A DNA stretch of 64,000 nt. Source: Nonomuraea solani. Lineage in GTDB: Bacteria > Actinomycetota > Actinomycetes > Streptosporangiales > Streptosporangiaceae. Both the position numbers and the translations under genes were made by a program. The DNA is taken from assembly GCF_900108335.1 (NCBI RefSeq), contig NZ_FNVT01000008.1:248001-312000 (forward strand). Reading direction: 5' to 3'. The notes beneath the pieces were generated by a model. That model searched no databases, had not been told where the DNA came from, and saw only the letters and a list, made by a program, of their open reading frames with translations. Positions 31,765 to 39,922 of this stretch are shown in pieces. How positions within the stretch are numbered: position 1 is the stretch's first letter; each line of letters begins with the position of its first letter.

Positions 31765-32910
31765 CCTCGGGGCCGCCTGCCCTGGGCGCGGCTCGTCGCC
31801 TGACCGCAGCGCGAGATACAGGTCCGTGCGGTCGCGCATCGACGTCATCCGCCGCCCGGTGAGCTCCTCGATCCGCTGCATCCGGTAGCGCAGGGTGTTG
31901 ACGTGCACGTAGAGCTCGTCGGCGGTGCGCTGCCAGGACCCGCACGTCTCCAGGAAGATGTCGAGCGTGCGCAGCAGCTCGGAGCCGTGCCGCGCGTCGT
32001 AGTCGGCCACGGGCCCGAGCAGGTGGTCGCGGAACGACCTGCGCACGCTCGCCGGCAGCGCGGCCAGCAGCAGGTCGAAGCTGTCGATGTCGGCCACCGA
32101 CATGATCGACACGGGCCCGGGGCCGCCGCGCGCGGACTCCATGCCGCGCCTGGCCGTCTCCAGGGCCTCGCCGAGCTGGGAGACGCTGGCCGCCATCTCG
32201 CTGATCCCGGCCGCGATGCTCATCCCCGGCCGCTCCGCGATCAGCCCGCGCAGCTCGTCGGCCAGGCTCTTGCGCGAGGCCCGGCCGTTGACCAGCACGA
32301 TCGCCTCGCCGGGCGTGCCACCGACGATCAGGTGACGGCCCTTGCGCGCCAGGCCCTCGTGCAGCAGCTCGGGCAGGTCGTGCTCGGGGCCGCCGGTCCG
32401 CGCCACCGCCATGGCCGCGGTCGGCAGGCCGGGGTCGGCGCCGAGCAGCCGCAGGTGCGCCGACACCTCGCCGGGCGGGATCTGGCCCAGCACGTCGAGC
32501 AGGGTCTGCGCCCTGACCCGTTCGCCCCGTCGCTGCTCGGCGGCGAACCCGTCGGCGGTGACGACCTCGGTGATCGTGCCGAACGACTGGTCGGGGGCGG
32601 CCAGCAGCAGCGGCAGCCGCCTGCGCTCACACGCCTTGACCAGCTCCGCCGGCAGCTCGCCGAGCACGATCAGTCCCACGACCAGGCCGGCGGCGTCGCT
32701 GGCCCACAGCGCGTCGGCGAAGCGCTCGCAGTCGGCCGGCTCGCCGTACCAGACGCCGCTGGTCAGCACCAGGTCGCCGGAGCGCAGGTAGCGGCGGGGG
32801 TCGGGCAGATCGGTCGGGTACGCGCGCCGGATCTCGCGGTCGAGCGACTCGGCGCCGGTCACCAGCGTCAGCCGTAGGTCGTCGCGTGCGAGCAGCTCCG
32901 CCAGCCTCAT
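31729..32910 (-). CDS. PucR-family transcriptional regulator
   Basis: 393 residues. The N-terminal PucR domain (MRLAELLARDDLRLTLVTGAESLDREIRR to about residue 120) is followed by a GGDEF-like degenerate region and the C-terminal helix-turn-helix ETCGSWQRTADELYVHVNTLRYRMQRIEELTGR. The VNTLRYRMQRIEELTG motif is diagnostic. PucR regulates purine catabolism in Bacillus; homologues control various amine and nucleobase pathways. Divergent from adenine deaminase with an inverted repeat between them. Confidence 0.92.
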   Translation of the reverse strand: MRLAELLARDDLRLTLVTGAESLDREIRRAYPTDLPDPRRYLRSGDLVLTSGVWYGEPADCERFADALWASDAAGLVVGLIVLGELPAELVKACERRRLPLLLAAPDQSFGTITEVVTADGFAAEQRRGERVRAQTLLDVLGQIPPGEVSAHLRLLGADPGLPTAAMAVARTGGPEHDLPELLHEGLARKGRHLIVGGTPGEAIVLVNGRASRKSLADELRGLIAERPGMSIAAGISEMAASVSQLGEALETARRGMESARGGPGPVSIMSVADIDSFDLLLAALPASVRRSFRDHLLGPVADYDARHGSELLRTLDIFLETCGSWQRTADELYVHVNTLRYRMQRIEELTGRRMTSMRDRTDLYLALRSGDEPRPGQAAPRSGQVARDEPAP

Positions 32911-32949
32911 GAAATCTTATGTTATGCCAGGTCAAGGCCCTGAGATTCA

Positions 32950-32975
32950 GAGGTTCGCACGATACCTCGAACCTC
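32950..32975. promoter_or_regulatory. Inverted repeat between pucR-like gene and adenine deaminase
   Basis: GAGGTTCG and CGAACCTC separated by 10 bases, 24 bases before the adenine deaminase ATG; candidate operator for the divergent PucR protein. Confidence 0.45.
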
Positions 32976-32998
32976 CTGGGTCGGGTTTACTCGATGTC

Positions 32999-33928
32999 AT
33001 GCGCCCTAAAGCGGAACTCCATCTGCACATCGAAGGCACCCTGGAACCCGAGCTCGTCGTCGAGCTGGCCAGGCGTAACCGGATCGACCTGCCGACCTTC
33101 GACGTGGAGGCCATCCGCGCGCGCTACTCCTTCACGAATCTGCAGTCGTTCCTGGACGTCTACTACGAGAACATGGCCGTGCTGCGCACGGAGGAGGACT
33201 TCTACGACCTGGCCGCCGCCTACCTGCGCAGGGCCGCGGAGCAGGGGGTGCGGCACGCGGAGATCTTCTTCGACCCGCAGGCCCACCTGAGCAGGGGCGT
33301 GCCGCTCGACGTGGTGTTCGGCGGGCTGTCGGCGGCGCTGAAGGACTCCGGCCTGTCGGCCGCGCTGATCCTGTGCTTCCTGCGCGACCGTGGGCCGGAG
33401 GATGCCGAGCAGGTGCTGCGGGCGGCGCTGCCGTACCGGGAGCGGTTCATCGGGGTGGGGCTGGACTCGGCCGAGGTGGGCTATCCGCCGTCGCTGTTCC
33501 GGCGGGTCTTCGACATGGCCGCGGCGGAGGGGCTGCGCCGGGTGGCGCACGCGGGCGAGGAGGGCGGGCCCGACTACGTGTGGGAGGCGCTCGACATCCT
33601 GCGCGTCGAGCGGGTCGACCACGGCATCAGGGCGATGGAGGATCCGCAGCTCGTGGCCCGGTTGCGGGCCGAGCGGATCCCGCTGACCGTGTGCCCGCTG
33701 TCGAACGTGCGGCTGCGGGCGGTGCCGTCGCTGCGCGACCACATCCTGCCCGCGATGCTGGACGAAGGGCTGGTCGTGACCGTCAACTCCGACGACCCGG
33801 CCTACTTCGGCGGCTACGTGGAGGACAACTACGTGGCGGTGAAGAACGAGTTGGGGATGACCGAGTCGCAGCTCGACCGGATCGCCCAGAACTCCTTCGA
33901 GGCGTCCTTCGCCTACGCGAACCAATAG
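32999..33928 (+). CDS. Adenine deaminase (adenosine-deaminase-like family)
   Basis: 309 residues. KAELHLHIEGTLEPEL (His8 and His10 metal ligands), EIFFDPQAHLSRG, VGLDSAEVGYPP, RVAHAGEEGGPDYVWEAL, RVDHGIRAMEDP, LTVCPLSNVRL and VTVNSDDPAYFGGYV follow the bacterial/fungal adenine deaminase (Aah1-like) pattern closely. The HIEGTLEPE and SDDPAYFGGY forms separate it from true adenosine deaminases. It converts adenine to hypoxanthine plus ammonia. ATG 32999 is chosen because conservation starts at residue 2; the frame is open further upstream. Confidence 0.9.
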   Translation: MRPKAELHLHIEGTLEPELVVELARRNRIDLPTFDVEAIRARYSFTNLQSFLDVYYENMAVLRTEEDFYDLAAAYLRRAAEQGVRHAEIFFDPQAHLSRGVPLDVVFGGLSAALKDSGLSAALILCFLRDRGPEDAEQVLRAALPYRERFIGVGLDSAEVGYPPSLFRRVFDMAAAEGLRRVAHAGEEGGPDYVWEALDILRVERVDHGIRAMEDPQLVARLRAERIPLTVCPLSNVRLRAVPSLRDHILPAMLDEGLVVTVNSDDPAYFGGYVEDNYVAVKNELGMTESQLDRIAQNSFEASFAYANQ

Positions 33929-33930
33929 TT

Positions 33931-33959
33931 AAGGGGCCTGCCCGACGGGCAGGCCCCTT
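33931..33959. terminator. Bidirectional terminator
   Basis: Perfect 13-bp stem AAGGGGCCTGCCC / GGGCAGGCCCCTT with a 3-base loop, between convergent adenine deaminase and the small secreted protein gene. Confidence 0.88.
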
Positions 33960-33971
33960 CAGTGACGTTCG

Positions 33972-34202
33972 TCAGCCGCTCAGAACGGAGCTGAGGAGCT
34001 CGTTCAGCAGGTCGAGGTCGAGGATGTCGTTGTCCTCGCCGAAGTTGTTCCACTCACCGAAGTCAAACTCCTTGCCGGAGTCGTGACCGTGGTTGGGGCC
34101 GGGCAGGATGCCGGTGTACGCCGGTGACGCAGCGAGCGCGGAGCCACCGAACATGACCATCCCGCCGACGAGTCCGGCCAGGATGAGCCCTGATCGCTTC
34201 AT
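33972..34202 (-). CDS. Small secreted acidic protein, unknown function
   Basis: 76 residues. Signal peptide MKRSGLILAGLVGGMVMFGG then SALA (cleavage near 24), leaving a mature part of about 52 residues rich in Asp, Glu, Asn, Gly and Leu (FDFGEWNNFGEDND, then ILDLDLLNELLSSVLSG). It has no cysteine and ends in an amphipathic Leu-rich tail. GAGGAGA precedes the ATG with 6-base spacing, and a terminator follows, so it is a genuine single-gene unit. Not a chaplin or rodlin by sequence. No function can be assigned. Confidence 0.75.
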   Translation of the reverse strand: MKRSGLILAGLVGGMVMFGGSALAASPAYTGILPGPNHGHDSGKEFDFGEWNNFGEDNDILDLDLLNELLSSVLSG

Positions 34203-34467
34203 ATCGATTCTCCTCTGATAACTCTCGACTACTCTCCGTAGCTATCGGAGGAAGATCTGCCCTCCGCCCAAGTTCGACAAACACCCATATTTTCGCTCTT
34301 TACCTGCGGAAATACAGCACCAAGGGGAACAGGGGACGAAGATCGTCCTACTTGACGATCAGGTGCATCCGGCAGGAGAATCGGCCGCCTCGATCCTTAC
34401 CGGTCCATTGCCATGGATCACGCTCCCGCGCGGCGTCACACTGGTGCGTATTACGGGGAGGCAGATC

Positions 34468-35703
34468 ATGACCTCGCATACCGGATCTTCCGTACAGACC
34501 ACCCCAGAACGGCGCCCCGAGCTGGACGCGATGCGGGCTCTCGTGGTCGTGGGGCTGGTGTTCTTCCACGCGTCGCTGGTGTTCGACTCGCGTGACGACT
34601 TCTACGTCAAGAACGCGGAGACGACCGAGATCACGTTCATCATCGCCGCGCTCTGCGTGATCTGGGCGATGCCGCTGCTGTTCCTCATCGCCGGGCTGGG
34701 GTCCTGGCACTCGATGCGCCGGCGCGGGCCCGGCGGGTTCGCCGTGGAGCGGTCGCTGCGGCTCGGCGTGCCGCTGGTGTTCGCCACGGTGACGCTCATC
34801 CCGGTGCCCCAATGGCTGCGGCTGCGGGCCGATCCGGGCTACACCGAGTCCTATCCGGAGTTCCTGCCGAGGTTCTTCGCGGTGCGACCGGACCTGAGCG
34901 ACTTCCCGTTCATCCTGCGGGGCGAATACTTCGAGACCGGTCACCTGTGGTTCGTGGTGCTGCTGCTCACGTTCTCGCTGCTGCTCGCGCCGCTCGTGCG
35001 GTGGGTGCCGCGCGACCGGGCGCGGCGCTTCCGTGACCGGCTGGCCGCGATCTCGCGGCCCCGGGGCGCGCTGCTGCTGCTCGGGCTGCCGGTGGCGCTG
35101 GTCTGCTCGCTGGTGGGCCTGGAGGAGGCGTTCGGCGGCTGGAGCCGCTGGGCGTACCTGATCTTCTTCCTGTACGGCTTCCTCTTCGTCACCGACCGGG
35201 CCTTCCGCGCGGCGATGCGGCGCGACCGGCTGCCCGCCGCCGTCGCGGGCGTCGTGCTGATGGCGGTGGGGGTGCCCGGTTTCATCATCGCGGGCGACGC
35301 GCCCGGCGCGGACGCGTTCACGGACCTGACCCCGCTCGCGGCCGGGGTACGGGCCCTCTACGGCCTGGCCGGATGGTGCTGGCTGGTGGCGATCCTCGGC
35401 CTGCTCGACCGCCCGCGCCCCGCCGGGCCATCATCCGAGCCATCACTCGAACCCAGGCCGCCCGGGCGGATCTCCACCTACCTGGCCGCCGCCGTGCTCC
35501 CGCTCTACATCCTGCACCAGCCGATCGTGGTGGCCGTCGCCTACTTCGTGGTCGGCGGGCGAGCGCCGATCCTGGTCGAATATCTGGTGATCGTCGTGCT
35601 CTCGCTCGCCCTGACCGTGGCGGCCTACGACGTGCTGGTGCGCCGGACCAGGGTGACCAGGTTCCTGTTCGGGATGCGCGAGCCTACGGCACGGTCAGGA
35701 TGA
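34468..35703 (+). CDS. Acyltransferase-3 family integral membrane protein
   Basis: 411 residues, about ten spans. The N-terminal RRPELDAMRALVVVGLVFFHASLVF contains the catalytic-type His of acyltransferase-3 proteins (OafA/OpgC-like), and YILHQPIVV near the end is another typical motif. Such proteins transfer acyl groups onto extracytoplasmic sugars or lipids. GGGGAGG lies 6 bases before ATG 34468. Overlaps the convergent map gene by 20 bases. The acceptor is unknown. Confidence 0.85.
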   Translation: MTSHTGSSVQTTPERRPELDAMRALVVVGLVFFHASLVFDSRDDFYVKNAETTEITFIIAALCVIWAMPLLFLIAGLGSWHSMRRRGPGGFAVERSLRLGVPLVFATVTLIPVPQWLRLRADPGYTESYPEFLPRFFAVRPDLSDFPFILRGEYFETGHLWFVVLLLTFSLLLAPLVRWVPRDRARRFRDRLAAISRPRGALLLLGLPVALVCSLVGLEEAFGGWSRWAYLIFFLYGFLFVTDRAFRAAMRRDRLPAAVAGVVLMAVGVPGFIIAGDAPGADAFTDLTPLAAGVRALYGLAGWCWLVAILGLLDRPRPAGPSSEPSLEPRPPGRISTYLAAAVLPLYILHQPIVVAVAYFVVGGRAPILVEYLVIVVLSLALTVAAYDVLVRRTRVTRFLFGMREPTARSG

Positions 35704-36451
35704 CCGGGCCGTCCTCGGTGATCGCCACCGTGTGCTCGACGTGCACGCTCCTGCTCCCGTCGCCCGAGCACACCGACCAGCCGTCGGAGGCCATGTAGTA
35801 GCCGTCGCCGCCCCCGGCCATCAGGCTGGGCTCGATCGCGATCACCAGCCCGGGCCGCAGCCGCATCCCGCGCCCCGCGCGGGCCTCGTTGGGCACGAAC
35901 GGCGACTCGTGCATGGCCCGCCCGATGCCGTGGCCGCCGAAGTCGTTCTGCATGCCGTAGCCGGCGCCGCGCCCGACCGTGGACATCGCGTGGCCGATGT
36001 CGCCCATCCGGCCGCCGGGCCTGGCCGCCTCGATGCCCGCGGCCAGGGTCTCCTCGGCGGCCCTGATCAGCTTGAGGTCCTCCTCGCGCGGGTGGCCGAC
36101 CGCGAAGCTGACGGTGCCGTCGGCGTGCCAGCCGTCGACGAAGACGGCGCAGTCCACGCTGATCAGGTCGCCGTCCCGCAGCCTGTACGGCGACGGCAGC
36201 CCGTGCAGCATGACCCCGTTCACCGAGGTGCAGATCACGCCCGGGTACGGCATGGCCCCGAACGACGGGTGATAGCCCAGGAACGACGCCCCCGCCCGCG
36301 CCTCCTCGATGACCGTCCTGGCCACCTCGTCCAACTGCTTGAGCGTCACGCCCACGGCGGCCCGCTCCCGCGTCGCCGCCTGGACGGCGGCCACGATGCG
36401 GCCCGCCTCCCGCATCGCGTCTATCTCACCGGCTGACTTGAGCTCGATCAC
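35684..36451 (-). CDS. map: Methionine aminopeptidase, type I
   Basis: 255 residues of the pita-bread fold. The two-metal site is complete: Asp in ISVDCAVFVDGWHAD (two Asp), His in FGGHGIG, Glu in IAIEPS and Glu in HVEHTVAIT. It removes initiator Met from new proteins. Because it stands away from the ribosomal-protein cluster where the main map usually sits, it is probably an additional paralogue. A 10-base palindrome ATACCGGTAT lies 22 bases upstream. Confidence 0.92.
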   Translation of the reverse strand: MIELKSAGEIDAMREAGRIVAAVQAATRERAAVGVTLKQLDEVARTVIEEARAGASFLGYHPSFGAMPYPGVICTSVNGVMLHGLPSPYRLRDGDLISVDCAVFVDGWHADGTVSFAVGHPREEDLKLIRAAEETLAAGIEAARPGGRMGDIGHAMSTVGRGAGYGMQNDFGGHGIGRAMHESPFVPNEARAGRGMRLRPGLVIAIEPSLMAGGGDGYYMASDGWSVCSGDGSRSVHVEHTVAITEDGPVILTVP

Positions 36452-36472
36452 GGCCCCTCCTAGTCGATAACT

Positions 36473-36482
36473 ATACCGGTAT
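36473..36482. promoter_or_regulatory. Short palindrome upstream of map
   Basis: ATACCGGTAT in an AT-rich context (CGATAACTATACCGGTATTA), just before the map ATG at 36451 and 51 bases from the end of the SIP gene; promoter or operator candidate. Confidence 0.35.
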
Positions 36483-36532
36483 TATTATCACGGATCATGG
36501 CCGTGTCGACTAAGGGGGCCCCTCTACCCGGT

Positions 36533-37258
36533 TCAGTCCATCCCTCTCCTCCCGGGCGTCCAGAAGGGCTTCGTCCGCACGTCCCTGCGGTGCCACCCGC
36601 GCTCGCCGACCAGATGGGCGCGGATCGCCTGGATCGTGCGCGCCTCCCCCGCCAGGTAGGCCACGCCGGGCTCGCCGGGCAGGTCGAGCGCTCTGACCGC
36701 GTCCACGAGCACCTGCGACCGCGCCGCCGAGGCGCCGTCCCGGCACACCCTGACCAGTTCCCGGGGCAGGTCCAGGTGACCGCCGGGCCGGTCGGCCTCG
36801 ACCGCGCCGTACACGCTCGCGTCCGCCGGCAGCGCCCGCAGCATCGCCCCGAACGCCACCGAGGCCGTCTCCTCGCCCGCGAACAGGTGGTAGGCCGCCT
36901 CGGGCCGCACCACGAAGCCTCCCTCCGGGCGCATGAAGGTGACCTCCTGGCCGGGCGCGGCGGCCCTGACCCAGGAGACGCCGGGCGAGTCGCCGCCGTG
37001 GTCGTAGCCGACCAGGTCGATCGCCTCCCAGCCGGGGTCGTGGTGCCAGATCGAGTAGGTGCGCAGGACGCCGCCCAGCAGACCGCCGTGCCCAAACAGC
37101 AGCCGTACGTGCTGGCCGGGCGTCCACCTCAGGCCCGCCAGGGCCTCCCCGGCGAGCCTGATCCGGCGCAGGCCGACGGCCATCTCCTCGACCTCGACGA
37201 CCTCCGCCGTGAGGAACATCCGGTCGAACAGCCTGCGTGCCACGGTCCGCTGGGTCAT
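36533..37258 (-). CDS. Siderophore-interacting protein (FAD ferric-siderophore reductase)
   Basis: 241 residues. FAD-binding RTYSIW with a preceding WTPGQHVRLLF, then the NAD(P)H-binding half with LFAGEETASVAFGAMLRALP and YLAGEARTIQAIRAHL, the order of SIP/ViuB-type reductases that release iron from siderophores. ATG 37258 has GAAGGAG and overlaps the PadR stop by 4 bases (ATGA), so the two are one operon. The MhuD-like gene at 3.6 kb is another iron-acquisition enzyme, but not linked. Confidence 0.9.
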   Translation of the reverse strand: MTQRTVARRLFDRMFLTAEVVEVEEMAVGLRRIRLAGEALAGLRWTPGQHVRLLFGHGGLLGGVLRTYSIWHHDPGWEAIDLVGYDHGGDSPGVSWVRAAAPGQEVTFMRPEGGFVVRPEAAYHLFAGEETASVAFGAMLRALPADASVYGAVEADRPGGHLDLPRELVRVCRDGASAARSQVLVDAVRALDLPGEPGVAYLAGEARTIQAIRAHLVGERGWHRRDVRTKPFWTPGRRGMD

Positions 37259-37776
37259 CGCCGCTCCTTCGGGTCGAGTTCCTCGATCTCGCGGCGGGCG
37301 GCCACGAAGATCTCCTGGATCCGCTCGACCACCCGCGGGTCCCCGTGGGCGTGGGCGAGCGTCTTCACCGCCGCCTTGACCAGGCGCAGCGCGGGGCCGA
37401 TGATCTCGGCGGCCTCGGGCTCGCGGAACATGCCCCACTCACCCCTGCTGGCCGCGCGGCCCCAGAGCCGCTCGATCTCGTCGGCCTGCTCCTCAGCCGT
37501 GCGACGGCCCTCGCCGGTGACGTGGTAGACCTTGCGGCCCTCCTCGGGCTCGACCCGGACGAGGCCCTCGTCCTCCAGCAGTTGCAGGGTCGGGTAGATC
37601 GAGCCGGCGCTGGGCTCGTAGGTGCCGTTGAACCGGTCGGCGAGGCGGCTCATGACCTGGTATCCATGCCCCGGCTGCTCGGCGACCAGGGCGAGGACGG
37701 CCAGGCGCAGCTCTCCCGGCCCGAAGAAGCGCCCTGTGGGGCCGCGCCCGCCCGGGCTTCGTCGCGCGTTCATCAT
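37255..37776 (-). CDS. PadR-family regulator of the SIP operon
   Basis: 173 residues. A basic Gly/Pro-rich lead (1-18) precedes the winged helix: ELRLAVLALVAEQPGHGYQVMSRLADRFNG and SAGSIYPTLQLLEDEGLVRVEPEEGRKVYHVT. C-terminal helices (about 105-170) form the dimer arm. A 22-base perfect palindrome lies 9 bases upstream of the start, so autoregulation together with the SIP gene is likely. Confidence 0.93.
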   Translation of the reverse strand: MMNARRSPGGRGPTGRFFGPGELRLAVLALVAEQPGHGYQVMSRLADRFNGTYEPSAGSIYPTLQLLEDEGLVRVEPEEGRKVYHVTGEGRRTAEEQADEIERLWGRAASRGEWGMFREPEAAEIIGPALRLVKAAVKTLAHAHGDPRVVERIQEIFVAARREIEELDPKERR

Positions 37777-37784
37777 GAGTCGGA

Positions 37785-37806
37785 TGCTATATCGAACGAT
37801 ATAGCA
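37785..37806. promoter_or_regulatory. 22-base perfect palindrome, probable PadR operator
   Basis: TGCTATATCG, then AA, then CGATATAGCA, with no mismatch outside the AA centre. The ATATCG half-site is shared with the operator at 187-220 beside another PadR gene. Confidence 0.75.
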
Positions 37807-37818
37807 AAGTACATATGG

Positions 37819-38098
37819 TCACCAGGCGCGGATGATCTCCGCCAGCCCGGCGAGCGACTCGACCGGCCGCCTTCAGCGCGCCGGTGAGCCGCCTGGCCAC
37901 CTCGGCCGAGGTCCGCATGACCCGCTCCGCCACGTCGAGCGGCACGTCCCCCAGGTCGCGGTGGTGCGCGCGCGGGACCACCAGGGTGTGACCCCTGGTG
38001 GCCTGGACGAGGTTCAGGAAGGCGACCGTGTGCTCGTCCTCGTGGACGACCTGCGCGGGCTCGTCGCCCCGGACGATCCGGCAGAAGACGCAGCTCAT
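37819..38098 (-). pseudogene. Truncated/frameshifted HIT (histidine triad) protein
   Basis: Residues 1-72 read as a normal HIT N-terminus: SCVFCRIVRGDEPAQVVHEDEHTVAFLN, RGHTLVVPRAHHRDLGDVP, AEVARRLTGALKAAG. The sequence then leaves the family: the frame runs into unrelated RVARRAGGDHPRL... and the catalytic HxHxHxx segment is absent. In the next frame RPVESLAGLAEIIRAW followed by TGA reads like a HIT C-terminus. This fits an internal deletion of roughly 35-45 codons plus frameshift that removed the histidine triad. Overlaps the upstream methyltransferase by 4 bases (ATGA). In-frame translation would instead continue to a stop near 37787, inside the PadR palindrome. Confidence 0.65.
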
Positions 38099-38907
38099 TT
38101 CCACACCTTCGTGAAGGCGACGGTGGACTGGACGACGATGCCGCCGGCGGCGTGCAACCGGGCCAGCCCTTCGAACATCCGGGTCTTGAACTCCTCGGCC
38201 AGCTCGGGCTCCAGCGACTCGACGAACCCCCTGAACCCGTGCGACATGTTCCAGTCCCAATGGTGCTGCGGATCGCGGAAGGCGAACCACGTCCGCGCGT
38301 CGTGCTCCTCGACGCCGGTGAACCCGGCCTCCGCGCACAGCTCCGGTAGCGGCCGGGACGGCGGGGTGAACGGGTTGCACCGGCTCGTCCGCTGCCCCGT
38401 CTCCGCCATGAGCCTGCCGTAGAAGGCCCACCCGTCGTCCTCGCCGGCCGGCGCCTGCGCGCGGCCCGTCGCCGGCCCCGAGAAGGCCAGCAGGCCGCCG
38501 GGCCGCAGGACGCGGTGGGCCTCGGCGAGGACCCGGGCCGGGTCGTCGAGGAAGTGCAGCGTGAATCCGCAGGTCACGACGTCGAAGGAGGCGTCGGGCA
38601 GGTCGAGCGCGTGGACGTCCATGACGCGGGTGGACACCTGTGGCAGGTCACCGAGGTCGGCCACGAGTGCGCGCAGCATGTTGGGCGCGTTGTCGACCGC
38701 CAGCACCTCACCCTGGGCGCCGACCGCCCTGGCCGCCGGGCCGGTGATGGCGCCGCGCCCGGCCGCGAGGTCCAGGACCTTCTGCCCCTTCCGTAACCCG
38801 CACCAGGCGACGAGCTCGCGGCCGTAGGTCGCGAAGAAGGGGAGATGCTGGTCGTATTCGAAGGCGAGGTCGTCGAAGAGCCGCCGCACGAGCCGGGTGT
38901 CCGTCAC
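38095..38907 (-). CDS. Class I SAM-dependent methyltransferase
   Basis: 270 residues. SAM motif I VLDLAAGRGAITGPAAR (about 44-60), acidic loop VLAVDNAPNML, motif II around SFDVVTCGFTLHFLDD and the post-motif HRVLRPGGLLAFSGP, of the UbiE/Methyltransf_11 type. The C-terminal part (RTWFAFRDPQHHWDWNMSHGFRGFVESL) resembles small-molecule methyltransferases of actinomycetes. Substrate is unknown. The HIT remnant is translationally coupled downstream. Confidence 0.87.
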   Translation of the reverse strand: MTDTRLVRRLFDDLAFEYDQHLPFFATYGRELVAWCGLRKGQKVLDLAAGRGAITGPAARAVGAQGEVLAVDNAPNMLRALVADLGDLPQVSTRVMDVHALDLPDASFDVVTCGFTLHFLDDPARVLAEAHRVLRPGGLLAFSGPATGRAQAPAGEDDGWAFYGRLMAETGQRTSRCNPFTPPSRPLPELCAEAGFTGVEEHDARTWFAFRDPQHHWDWNMSHGFRGFVESLEPELAEEFKTRMFEGLARLHAAGGIVVQSTVAFTKVWK

Positions 38908-38952
38908 AGCACCCCATGATCACGACTCGCCTCACGCGGGGGCAATCGGTTT

Positions 38953-39912
38953 TCAACCGACGGTGATGACGACCTTGCCCCTGGCGTGCCCGCCTTCGAG
39001 GTGGCCGATGGCCTCCGGCACCTCGGCCAGCGGATGGGTCCGGTCGATGACCGGGGTGAGCTTGCCCGCTTCGAACAGGTCGCGCAGGGTGTCGAGGTCG
39101 GCGGCGTTCTCGCGTACGACGAAGGTGATCAGCTTCTGGCGGGTGAACCTCGACACCACCATCACCTTGAGCATGCGGCCCATGACGCCGCTGGAGCCGC
39201 TGTTGGGGATGAAGGCCCCGGTCGCGGTGAGGGCGCGTCTGCAGTCCGCCAGGGAGCGGTTGCCGACGTTGTCGAGGATGACGTCATAGGGCCGCTCGGC
39301 GCGGGTGAAGTCCTCCTTGGTGTAGTCGACGACGTGGTCGGCGCCGAGCGAGCGGACCAGCTCCACGTTCCTGGTGCTGCACACGCCCGTCACCTCGGCC
39401 CCGTACGCCTTGGCGAGCTGCACCGCGAACGTGCCGATCCCGCCCGCCGCCCCGTTGACCAGCACCCGCCACCCCGCCCCGACCCCGGCCTTGTCGCGCA
39501 GGGCCTGCAGCGCGGTGAGCGCCGACGTCGGCGCGGCCGCCGCCTGCTCGAACGTCAGCCCGGCCGGCTTCCTGGCCAGCGGCCCGGTCTCGGCCACGGT
39601 GACGTATTCGGCGAACGCGCCCGGCGCGCAGCCGTAGACCTCGTCGCCCGGCTGGAACCTCGTGACGTCCTTGCCCACCGCCTCGACCTCCCCCGCCAGG
39701 TCGTTGCCCAGCCCGGGGACCTTCGGCCGGGTCAGCCCCGCCACGAGCCGGAAGACGTACGGCGTCCCGCGCAGCAGGTGCCAGTCCCCCGGGTTGACCG
39801 AGGCCGCCCGGACCCGGATCAGCACCCCGTCGTCGCGCACCTCGGGCTTGCCGGTCTCTTCTAACCGGATGACCTCAGGCGGCCCGTACGCGTGGTAGCG
39901 GCTGGCCTTCAA
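38953..39912 (-). CDS. Zinc-independent medium-chain dehydrogenase/reductase (quinone-oxidoreductase type)
   Basis: 319 residues. GroES-like N-terminal domain (MKASRYHAYGPPEVIRLEE, SVNPGDWHLLRG) lacks zinc-ligand cysteines. The Rossmann NADP motif is VLVNGAAGGIGTFAVQLAKAYGAEVTGV and DVILDNVGN follows. NADPH-dependent quinone or enone reductase is the likely activity. It lies 69 bases downstream of a PadR gene on the same strand, with a two-copy direct repeat between them. Confidence 0.88.
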   Translation of the reverse strand: MKASRYHAYGPPEVIRLEETGKPEVRDDGVLIRVRAASVNPGDWHLLRGTPYVFRLVAGLTRPKVPGLGNDLAGEVEAVGKDVTRFQPGDEVYGCAPGAFAEYVTVAETGPLARKPAGLTFEQAAAAPTSALTALQALRDKAGVGAGWRVLVNGAAGGIGTFAVQLAKAYGAEVTGVCSTRNVELVRSLGADHVVDYTKEDFTRAERPYDVILDNVGNRSLADCRRALTATGAFIPNSGSSGVMGRMLKVMVVSRFTRQKLITFVVRENAADLDTLRDLFEAGKLTPVIDRTHPLAEVPEAIGHLEGGHARGKVVITVG

Positions 39913-39922
39913 GATGCCCCCT

